Shown piece by piece: positions 1-6,669 of a stretch of DNA of 9,223 nt (the first letter of the stretch is position 1; every line of letters starts with the position of its first letter). The translations under genes and the position numbers were made by a program. This stretch comes from Candidatus Heimdallarchaeota archaeon. Lineage in GTDB: Archaea > Asgardarchaeota > Heimdallarchaeia > Heimdallarchaeales > Kariarchaeaceae. Under the pieces are notes generated by a model. That model did not search any database. It was not told where the DNA came from and saw only the letters and a list, made by a program, of their open reading frames with translations. The DNA is taken from NCBI GenBank assembly GCA_029882335.1, contig JAOUKW010000145.1:1-9223 (forward strand), written 5' to 3'.

Positions 1-3000
1 ATAGTAATCAAAGGTACCATCTGTTAGATGCTGAAATATTATAGATAATGTATTATCTAATTCTTGTATTCTGGTGCCTGTATACATATTTTCTAATTTT
101 CTTGAATTAGGATCTACCTGTATCAGCCACCATTTAGCTGAGACACTACGATAAACATACAGAATTAGCCTATCTTCCTGATAAATGGTATCCTCATTAA
201 ATTCAAATTCTAAGATAATTCGAGTATTATTGTAATCATCAAATATCTCTCCAGCTTCCCAAAGTCTTGCAATTTCACGACCGGAATATCTATCATTCAG
301 TAAATCATTGTAATAATCATCATTAAAACTCAATTTCCAGCAATCATAATGAAAATACAATTGCTTTCGACCATAAAATTTTCTATTCTCAGAGCTCATT
401 TTTATCAGCATCTTTGGCTGATCTTCAAGTATATCCTCCAATGTTAGATTTTTTATTCTACATTGTTCATCTAAATGAGAGACATTTATGGTCATGGTTA
501 TATTGTGTTCATAGGTAAAAATATCTCCAGGATAGTAGGGATAATCATCACCAATGATGATTTCTTTTTTTGAGATCACCTGTTGTTTAATAAATCCAAC
601 TTTGTTATAACTGATATTAAATTTATTCCAAGTGTAGTATGTATCTTCAATCACATGGTATCTACCACTATCTGGAATACGAAGGTGTTGGATTAAATCA
701 ACAGTGTTTTCAAATAAATCTTTGTCCAAGCAATTGTCTTCCTCATCATCCAAGGCGTAATATTCAACTATGAAATAATTCTCATCACTGGTAACACCAA
801 CTCTTAACTGTACATACTCTGGTATGATACGGGTAATTTCATTAACACTACTATGTATCTTCTCCCAATCAATCCTAGGTTCAAACTTATCCTCATCTAA
901 ATCTGGTGCATAGGAAAATGACAATCCAAATATCATGATTCTATTGGTTTCTGTTTTCTTCATGAAGACATTACCAACAAATTCCCATTTATTATTAACC
1001 CAAACCCATAATTTCTGTTTTCCCCGATATCTTGCCTGTAATATTGGTAACTGAAGATCACTTGATTGAAGTATCTCTTGATCCATATGTTGATAAACAT
1101 CGATCATATATTTAGGATTGGAAATACTGTACAGATTACAAGATGATTGCATTAATATTTGGTTGATAGAATTTGAAAATATACCAATAGCTGGTGTCTC
1201 ATCTTCAATGATCATGAGGGTGTGTTTTCCTCGTTGAATCAGCCACCCATATGTCTTATCTAACAAAGTGTCTATCTCATCAGATAATTCTGTTAGGTTA
1301 AGATGGATTTTTCGCCATATCTTTTTAAGATGGTAAATTGATTGTGGATAATTATCTGGATACTGCTCCAAATATCCCAATCTCAGCAGTAACCATGGAG
1401 ACAAATACATAAATTGATGGTAAATTCTATCAGTATCCATTTTTTCATGTCGACTTACCAGTTGGAGCAATAATAAAACTATATCATTGCCAAAATAATT
1501 TAGATCTCTACCATTCAATCGTTCTAACTCTGGATTGATGAGTTCCAATTTTTTTTGATGTGGCCGGATATATCGATTAAATATAATTTTTCTACAATCA
1601 TCAATTATATCTATTATATTGCTATGTTTTTGATCCCATATCTGGATTTCACGGTTGATATCATTGATAATATCTCTATTCCTTCCTCCATCTGTGATAA
1701 TCTTGGATAACTGTTGAAGCAGCTCTTTTATCGATGGTTCAGGGATGATTTTATTTATGAAATCAATGGAATTTGTTATCTTCAGGATTTCCCATTCCAC
1801 TGCCTGATGTAGATTTATTCTTGGTTCAAGATATTTAATTGGAGGTGGTTTTGACGTAGTTTTACTATGATCATTACACAATTGATATTCTTTTCTACTC
1901 CGATATCTTGTATTTATCTCTGATTTATGTTTATATTTTGTGTAATTGATGAATAAATCAGTATAACTGATAAACTGCCGTTTATTCACCAGGGATATCT
2001 TGTACAAATCAATATCAATATCATTCAATTGTTGAGTCTCTGCAATGTTAAAATATCTGGCAACATCTGGTATCAACGTCATGGCTTTGGTGATTAGTGT
2101 ATTTGCTTTCAATTCCTCCACAGTTAAATCTTCTAGAGCAAACTTGTTTTTTTTAGTTAAAATTGGACTTCTTCTACTTTGAATAAATCTTTGTGTATAA
2201 TCTTTCAGTACAGGTATATTGACAATATCTGCACGAATATTACTATCATCATGGTAGATAATAATCCGATGATCATCAGATATTTTTGTTCTCTTGTTTC
2301 GGGGTGGTGCTGGTAGGTTCCAAATCAGTTGATGACATGGATAATTTCCATGCTTTACCTTGTTCATCTGATATATATCCGATGTATGTGCTGTTTTTTC
2401 TGCATCATTGATGATATACACTGTATCTGCATTTAATTCCCTGATCCATTCCATGATATCCGGTTTGGTGTATTGTTCCTCTCCTAACAAACGAATATTA
2501 TTGAATTCATTCCATCCACTAAGAATAATCACATCTGCATCTAGTACAGGTAATTTTCGATGTTGAAGAAAATTATTTACAGATACAATTTCTATCCTAT
2601 CCACATCATGCTGAATATCCTTTGATCTCAGTCTTTGATGGATGAATATATTGAAAAATCCCATAATATCCAATAGCACAATGGAAGCATCAGAATGTTG
2701 TTCCACCACATAAGGAATGAGATGTTGATATGTTGCGATCCAAGCAGCGGAATTACCTGATGCATCTGCAGATGCAACACTCAAATATTGAATGATCGTG
2801 GTATCAGAGTATTTACTTTTAGTAAAGGGGATGGAAAGATCGTTAGTTTTGACATAAGGTGTGTCTAGATACTTCTGTGTATCACTGTGATATGGTTTCA
2901 TGATGATTGATAGTTTTTTGTCACTATAAGAATTTGAAAACGCATAACGATCATTACTATGTGCATAATTATTCTGTAGTAATTGTGTTATTTCATCTTT

Positions 3001-4407
3001 ATCTCCTTCTAATCGTTTAATCAATGCAAGGATGAGTAAGTGTAATTCTTCTCTTGTTTCACCCCATTTTTCAGCAGTATCCAGACAGATTATTCCCTGT
3101 GGTATGGCAACGAGTTTATTGTGGATTCTAATCTCCTTTTTATACTGCTCAAGAATGATTTTAGAGTATCTACTGAGTTGTTTCCCCGCAGTAGATAGTA
3201 TATTGGATTGAAATGAATGGAATTCATCATCATAAAGTGGTCTGGTTTTAAATGCAAAATTCAATCTCACCTTGTCCTCTCCCTTTCCGTAAAAATCAAA
3301 ATCTAAACCAGAGGTAGTTTTCAGATCAAGAACCATCATTGGTCTCCATATGTTTCTATTTGAGATACGTATGCGTTTGAACACCACATAATCTGCTCTT
3401 CCATGTTGAGTTCCTTCTTGTAACTTTACCTCAGCAGCGATAAAGTAACCTTGATTTTGCCAATCATATTCATCACCATATCTGATGAAATGAGAGATGG
3501 ATTTATGTTGAGGTAATCCATAAGACATGAATTCATGGCATCTTGATCCCAGTGTTTGTAGGATCTGTGTTTTTTTCTCCCAGAATTTGTTAAATGCTTC
3601 TAGGTTAAAATAACCAGTATCTACCAGATAAGATTCTATTCCATGTTGCTTGACGAATTTCTTGAATATCAGATAATTTATCTCTTTTTTATCCTTATTT
3701 TCTTCAATAATCTGGGTTATTCTTGTTGTGTCCTGATAATGCTCGTAATGCAAACGTACGTCTTCAATAATGAGTTTTAATATGGTATCCATATCTCTCA
3801 TGAAGCTATGTGGTTTCTCTTTTTTAGGAGATTGCATTCTTGAATTCACACCTTTTCGTCCGCCAATATAGACCCAATCTAAAAATGGGAGTAGATCCAA
3901 CACTAAACGGTTAAGATAACCATATGATGCATATGCTGGTACGTTATACCGAAATAATTGTCTACATAGTTCATACATGTGAGCTCTGATCATATCAATG
4001 AAATCAAGTTCAGGTAGTGTTGGATGTGCTAGATATACCTTACCGAAATTTGGATGTGCATAATAGTGATAATACCCTCTTTTTGTGATATCATCAAGGG
4101 AAAAAGGATAGAGTTTCATCGCATAGTCTCTTAAAATCGATCCTGCAAAATTAAATAACAGATTTAATCCACCAATATTTCCATTATGCCAGTTATATAC
4201 TCGCTTGGTTTCTGTATTTCCAGGTATTGTCTCGAATATGAATCTAAGAAAATTTTTTCTCATATTTCTCTCTGCTTTGAATATATGTGAGAATTCAGGA
4301 TTTCCATCTTGTTTACTTTGCTTCCAATTGTGTTGTGCTCTTTTCCAAATTGCTTTTGTGGATTCGTACAAATGGTTTACTTTTTTGTTTGTTCTATCTC
4401 TTAACAA
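1..4407 (-). CDS. Giant protein with PD-(D/E)XK nuclease signature and degenerate RecA-like domain (partial, C-terminus beyond the left edge)
   Basis: I checked this minus-strand frame codon by codon. It is open from 4518 to base 1, 1,506 codons with no stop, which chance cannot explain in such AT-rich DNA. Counting from the first in-frame start-type codon (TTG, 4405-4407), residues 1-320 are mostly helical, with basic and aromatic stretches. Residues 336-363 carry G-R-A-D339-Y-V-V, then V-L-D361-L-K363-T-T, the D...DxK core of PD-(D/E)XK nucleases of the RecB/Cas4 type. Residues 546-553 read S-A-D-A-S-G-N-S, a Walker A lacking its lysine, followed by LLDIMGFF (578-585), DADVIILSGW (623-632) and VYIIND (about 659-664), in the order of a RadA/Rad51 core. 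The remaining 800 residues are unrecognised; the last 400 are rich in Trp, Tyr and predicted beta strands. No catalytic Lys is visible for ATP hydrolysis. The nuclease call is moderately sure and the RecA call tentative. The family is unknown to me. The true start is probably upstream, near 4505. A role in DNA processing, repair or defence is inference. Confidence 0.85.
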   Translation of the reverse strand, partial: MLRDRTNKKVNHLYESTKAIWKRAQHNWKQSKQDGNPEFSHIFKAERNMRKNFLRFIFETIPGNTETKRVYNWHNGNIGGLNLLFNFAGSILRDYAMKLYPFSLDDITKRGYYHYYAHPNFGKVYLAHPTLPELDFIDMIRAHMYELCRQLFRYNVPAYASYGYLNRLVLDLLPFLDWVYIGGRKGVNSRMQSPKKEKPHSFMRDMDTILKLIIEDVRLHYEHYQDTTRITQIIEENKDKKEINYLIFKKFVKQHGIESYLVDTGYFNLEAFNKFWEKKTQILQTLGSRCHEFMSYGLPQHKSISHFIRYGDEYDWQNQGYFIAAEVKLQEGTQHGRADYVVFKRIRISNRNIWRPMMVLDLKTTSGLDFDFYGKGEDKVRLNFAFKTRPLYDDEFHSFQSNILSTAGKQLSRYSKIILEQYKKEIRIHNKLVAIPQGIICLDTAEKWGETREELHLLILALIKRLEGDKDEITQLLQNNYAHSNDRYAFSNSYSDKKLSIIMKPYHSDTQKYLDTPYVKTNDLSIPFTKSKYSDTTIIQYLSVASADASGNSAAWIATYQHLIPYVVEQHSDASIVLLDIMGFFNIFIHQRLRSKDIQHDVDRIEIVSVNNFLQHRKLPVLDADVIILSGWNEFNNIRLLGEEQYTKPDIMEWIRELNADTVYIINDAEKTAHTSDIYQMNKVKHGNYPCHQLIWNLPAPPRNKRTKISDDHRIIIYHDDSNIRADIVNIPVLKDYTQRFIQSRRSPILTKKNKFALEDLTVEELKANTLITKAMTLIPDVARYFNIAETQQLNDIDIDLYKISLVNKRQFISYTDLFINYTKYKHKSEINTRYRSRKEYQLCNDHSKTTSKPPPIKYLEPRINLHQAVEWEILKITNSIDFINKIIPEPSIKELLQQLSKIITDGGRNRDIINDINREIQIWDQKHSNIIDIIDDCRKIIFNRYIRPHQKKLELINPELERLNGRDLNYFGNDIVLLLLQLVSRHEKMDTDRIYHQFMYLSPWLLLRLGYLEQYPDNYPQSIYHLKKIWRKIHLNLTELSDEIDTLLDKTYGWLIQRGKHTLMIIEDETPAIGIFSNSINQILMQSSCNLYSISNPKYMIDVYQHMDQEILQSSDLQLPILQARYRGKQKLWVWVNNKWEFVGNVFMKKTETNRIMIFGLSFSYAPDLDEDKFEPRIDWEKIHSSVNEITRIIPEYVQLRVGVTSDENYFIVEYYALDDEEDNCLDKDLFENTVDLIQHLRIPDSGRYHVIEDTYYTWNKFNISYNKVGFIKQQVISKKEIIIGDDYPYYPGDIFTYEHNITMTINVSHLDEQCRIKNLTLEDILEDQPKMLIKMSSENRKFYGRKQLYFHYDCWKLSFNDDYYNDLLNDRYSGREIARLWEAGEIFDDYNNTRIILEFEFNEDTIYQEDRLILYVYRSVSAKWWLIQVDPNSRKLENMYTGTRIQELDNTLSIIFQHLTDGTFDYY

Positions 4408-4518
4408 ACGATTAAGTGATGATAACCCTGTGATATAAGCAGTTGATATAGGAATTGCAGGATGTATCTCTGAGGGTATTGATTCTTCTATTAGTATATA
4501 TACATAAGAGTTTAGTAA
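4408..4518 (-). other. Probable N-terminal extension of the giant gene, start codon out of frame
   Basis: The giant gene's frame stays open upstream of its first TTG to a TAA at 4519-4521. The 37 codons encode a protein-like sequence (…IEESIPSEIHPAIPISTAYI…) that continues smoothly into the body of the protein, so translation probably begins here. The stretch holds no in-frame ATG, GTG or TTG. The only ATG (4503-4505) is in another frame and meets TAA after three more codons. Removing one TA unit from the adjacent (TA)4 tract would put this ATG in frame (M-Y-I-L-I-E-E). Either the gene is off through a slippage event, the base sequence has a small error, or a non-standard start is used. Confidence 0.5.
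4495..4502. repeat. (TA)4 tract at the start of the giant gene
   Basis: Four TA units lie directly after the out-of-frame ATG of the giant minus-strand gene. Three units would make the ATG continuous with the 1,500-codon frame. Short dinucleotide tracts are known sites of replication slippage and also of assembly or sequencing errors. Four units is short for a classical contingency locus. Confidence 0.6.
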
Positions 4519-4611
4519 TTATTAAACTTTAACTTAAACGAGTAAAATTTTTATTAATTAAATCAAATTAAGTTATTTAAACTATGTAAAATGGAAATAA
4601 TATTTTATACA

Positions 4612-4633
4612 TCATAGATCTAATGAATAAAAT
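4612..4633. repeat. 22-base imperfect direct repeat, copy 1
   Basis: Copy 1 matches copy 2 (4686-4707) at 19 of 22 positions. The three differences are all transitions. The shared core is TCTAATGAATA, preceded by TCA[T/C]AG[A/G] and followed by [A/G]AAT. The two copies are 74 bases apart, start to start, in the same orientation, one on each side of the tnpB TATA-like box. Confidence 0.7.
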
Positions 4634-4654
4634 TTAATCTTTTGAATTCTGTGG

Positions 4655-4662
4655 TTTATATA
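4655..4662 (+). promoter_or_regulatory. Candidate TATA box for tnpB
   Basis: TTTATATA matches the archaeal TATA consensus. It predicts a transcription start near 4685-4690 and a leader of about 35 bases. The leader carries a weak Shine-Dalgarno-like GGTGTGAT just before the ATG at 4722. In DNA this AT-rich similar words arise by chance, so support is modest. Confidence 0.4.
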
Positions 4663-4685
4663 CTGTACTATTTATTATTAGTAGG

Positions 4686-4707
4686 TCACAGGTCTAATGA
4701 ATAGAAT
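4686..4707. repeat. 22-base imperfect direct repeat, copy 2
   Basis: This is the second copy of the repeat at 4612-4633, ending 14 bases before the tnpB start codon. If tnpB is transcribed from the TATA-like box at 4655-4662, this copy lies at the transcription start or in the short leader, where a bound protein could repress. It could equally be a remnant of the transposon end. Confidence 0.7.
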
Positions 4708-4721
4708 ATTGGTGTGATATT

Positions 4722-6650
4722 ATGCCTCAAGTAATCTCTGCAGTAAAAATTCAGTTGAAAAATATTGATAAATCAGGTGATTTCTCAAGATTAAAGCAGA
4801 TTTTAGGAAGAGATAAAAGAGTCATTAAGGCATATATCGGTGTGATACATGAGAATGAACAGGAATTAGTGACAGAAGGTAAATCAGGTAAATACAGGAT
4901 TGATAGTGGATTACTTGATAAGTTAACTTTAACTACATCTATTAAGAATTCTATGAATTCAATTAGAGATGCTGTTAAGCATGATTTTAAAAAGAAATTT
5001 CAACGTATCAGCCTGAATGAGATAAAGGAATGTCGCGATGTAGCAATTGGTCAATATCTAAGTTTTTTAGAACTTAAGAAAATACAGAAACAAAGTTCAT
5101 TACCTAAAACTCTGCAAGGAGTTAGACAAATTAATGGACGACGTTATTCACTTGGAAAGAGGAAATTATCCATCATGGACTCCATGGATACCAATCTGGG
5201 TATTTCATTAGATGGGAAGAACAGAGTTACACATAATTCAATATCAATTCCAATTCATTTGAATGCATATGCCAAAAATAAACTTGAAAATGGTGAGTTA
5301 CGTACTGTAAGTCTATACAAAAAGGATAATAAATATTATACCTCATTTGCTATTCAAAAAGAAACTACCCCTTATCAACCGGATAAGAGTTTGAAGAAGG
5401 CAGTATTGGGAATTGATTTAGGTATTAATAAAACCGCAACTACAGTTCTGTATACCGAAGACGCAATTTTAGAAGAAAGGACTTGGAGACAGGATGAAAA
5501 AATCAGCTCTTTGAGTAAACTCGAGGATAGAATTTCAAATCTTCAAAGACAATCTAAGCTCAGGGAAATTAATATATTAGTGAGAATTTTCGATTATCAT
5601 TCAATGAAACTATCTTCTTTGAAGAAATTCAAATCAATTAGAAAGTATTGCTTGGATATCATTAAACAACTGAAATTTCTTAGAAAGATGTCAAAAGATC
5701 CATCCGTAGTTAAAATCAAACTTGATAAATCACTAAATACGATATATACAATATTAAATTCTGTTAACTTAAAAAATTTACATAAAAACGAAATTAAATC
5801 TCTGAGAAAACTCCGATTTACAATTGCTAATCTTTCAATAATGTTAGATAAATTAGATAAAACTTCTGGAATTTATAAAAAATTGAAGAAATTAAAAAAT
5901 AAAAGAAGTAGAATATCATTGGATTATGATAGAAAATTAGTTGCAGAATTAACAAATTACATTTCTGAACTATCAAACAAATATAATCTATCAGTTGCAA
6001 TTGGTGACATAAGTGGTATCAGAAATAGAGGAAGAAAAGGGAATTTCAAGGGTAGAAAATACAGAAAGATGTTAAACACTTGGAGCTTTTTTAGATTTAC
6101 AGAGATGTTGAAATTCAAGATGAAGGCAATTGGAATGGAAAGACGATTGCTCTCTGTACGTGAGTCTTGGACCTCTATCATGTGTTTCAAATGCAACACA
6201 AAAGGCATTCGTCCCAAACAATCCTATTTCAGATGTACAAATAGTTCCTGCAAATGGCAGGGAAATGCCGATGTGAACGGTGCCATCAATATTGCCAAAA
6301 GAGCAATAAAATATTTTAAGCTTACACCAAAAGTGTTTTTTGGTTTAAGAGGACTAGGTCGCCACCTACTTGTAGGACGACCGAAGGCTCAAAAATTGTC
6401 TCAAAAACAATCAGTGAGAAGTCCTATTCTCCCTAGGAGAAACGTTAGTCAGCAAATAAATCTCAATGATTTCTTTGCGAGTGATCTACTAATGGAAAAA
6501 AACACGGAAAACCCGACTTCAATGAAACCTCAAGGGAAGAGAAGCGGTAAGAAGCCACAGAATGAAGTCTCTGCTAATTCTTATGATCTAAAGGTCATAC
6601 AGAAGTCTGGTGACGACCGGCAGAGAAAGGGCAGAACGTGTAGTACATAG
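4722..6650 (+). CDS. tnpB: TnpB/Cas12-like RNA-guided endonuclease, enlarged, with non-canonical RuvC-II
   Basis: This is a lone IS200/IS605-IS607 type TnpB: a nuclease that in known members uses an omega RNA from its own 3' end to cut DNA. The first ~220 residues match the wedge/REC portion. RuvC-I is G-I-D232-L-G-I-N. RuvC-II is A-I-G-D429-I-S-G-I-R, where the usual Glu position is Gly428. The Zn finger has C488-x2-C491 and C505-x4-C510, and RuvC-III is A-D517-V-N-G-A. TnpB proteins are usually near 400 residues; this one has 642. The extra length comes from a Lys/Leu-rich helical insert (about 285-395) between RuvC-I and RuvC-II and from a tail of about 120 residues after RuvC-III. Glu461 in the helix after RuvC-II could be a relocated catalytic acid. 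ATG 4722 is the first start after an in-frame TGA (4698-4700). No tnpA lies nearby, so transposition would need a partner in trans. The TnpB family call is very sure; activity is not shown. Confidence 0.95.
   Translation: MPQVISAVKIQLKNIDKSGDFSRLKQILGRDKRVIKAYIGVIHENEQELVTEGKSGKYRIDSGLLDKLTLTTSIKNSMNSIRDAVKHDFKKKFQRISLNEIKECRDVAIGQYLSFLELKKIQKQSSLPKTLQGVRQINGRRYSLGKRKLSIMDSMDTNLGISLDGKNRVTHNSISIPIHLNAYAKNKLENGELRTVSLYKKDNKYYTSFAIQKETTPYQPDKSLKKAVLGIDLGINKTATTVLYTEDAILEERTWRQDEKISSLSKLEDRISNLQRQSKLREINILVRIFDYHSMKLSSLKKFKSIRKYCLDIIKQLKFLRKMSKDPSVVKIKLDKSLNTIYTILNSVNLKNLHKNEIKSLRKLRFTIANLSIMLDKLDKTSGIYKKLKKLKNKRSRISLDYDRKLVAELTNYISELSNKYNLSVAIGDISGIRNRGRKGNFKGRKYRKMLNTWSFFRFTEMLKFKMKAIGMERRLLSVRESWTSIMCFKCNTKGIRPKQSYFRCTNSSCKWQGNADVNGAINIAKRAIKYFKLTPKVFFGLRGLGRHLLVGRPKAQKLSQKQSVRSPILPRRNVSQQINLNDFFASDLLMEKNTENPTSMKPQGKRSGKKPQNEVSANSYDLKVIQKSGDDRQRKGRTCST
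6326..6445 (+). ncRNA. Candidate omega RNA scaffold within the 3' end of tnpB
   Basis: Four hairpins follow one another inside the coding sequence just after the RuvC-III codons. The first is ACCAAAA/TTTTGGT (6326-6332 with 6338-6344). The second is a two-part stem, GGTCG/CGACC (6357-6361 with 6378-6382) enclosing CCTA/TAGG (6365-6368 with 6373-6376). The third is ATTGT/ACAAT (6395-6399 with 6407-6411). The last is TTCTCC/GGAGAA (6427-6432 with 6436-6441, three-base loop). The segment is also visibly richer in G and C than the rest of the gene. In known TnpB systems the omega RNA overlaps the 3' end of tnpB and extends to the right end of the element. The outer limits here are uncertain, and the RNA may continue to about 6650. 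Confidence 0.5.
6582..6599 (+). other. Seven-pair hairpin near the tnpB 3' end
   Basis: TATGATC pairs with GGTCATA around a TAAA loop, seven pairs including one T-G wobble. It lies in the unusual, basic C-terminal tail of tnpB, about 50 bases before the stop. It may be a further stem of the omega RNA or part of the element's right end. It is not a convincing terminator, as no T-run follows. Confidence 0.4.
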
Positions 6651-6669
6651 TACAATTAATTGTACGTAC
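6643..6669. repeat. Palindrome at the tnpB / membrane-gene junction
   Basis: A perfect 16-base palindrome, GTACAATTAATTGTAC, spans 6650-6665. It is extended by another GTAC on each side (6643-6646 and 6666-6669, with a 3-base bulge on the left). On the left a 7-base unit, TAGTACA, is repeated in tandem (6641-6654). It covers the last base of the tnpB stop (6648-6650) and the whole stop codon of the convergent gene (6656-6658). It could be a protein-binding site, the end of the tnpB element, or a crude bidirectional terminator, though no T-runs follow. Confidence 0.65.

Larger units (their letters stand above)
4506..4721. promoter_or_regulatory. Divergent intergenic region between the giant gene and tnpB
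   Basis: This 216-base, very AT-rich stretch has stops in all frames that I read and no recognisable RNA gene. It must hold the promoters of both divergent genes and probably the left end of the tnpB element. It contains a 22-base imperfect direct repeat (4612-4633 and 4686-4707) and a good TATA-like box for tnpB (4655-4662). On the minus strand several overlapping TTTAA-type words lie 15-35 bases before the ATG at 4505, and no single one stands out as the TATA box of the giant gene. No subterminal hairpin typical of an IS200/IS605 left end was seen. Confidence 0.55.

Noticed and set aside
1545..1560. Runs of eight T (A in the coding strand) within the giant gene, here and at 2147-2154, as programmed frameshift sites
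   Set aside because: The frame continues unbroken through both, and such runs are expected in this base composition.
4205..4438. A plus-strand open frame of 77 codons opposite the start of the giant gene
   Set aside because: It is antisense to the continuous minus-strand frame, and its Phe/Leu/Ser/Cys-rich product is typical of a reverse-strand shadow.
4612..4707. Two repeat copies considered as a minimal CRISPR array next to a Cas12-like gene
   Set aside because: Only two imperfect copies exist, the 52-base gap between them contains the tnpB promoter-like box, and no Cas1, Cas2 or leader is present.
5957..6217. A minus-strand open frame of 86 codons inside tnpB
   Set aside because: It lies wholly antisense to the conserved RuvC-II and zinc-finger codons of tnpB and has no promoter or family features of its own.
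4722..6650. Calling the enzyme a Cas12 effector because of its length
   Set aside because: There is no CRISPR array or adaptation gene, and the Zn-finger and RuvC-III pattern is that of TnpB; the extra length comes mainly from one insert and the 3' tail.
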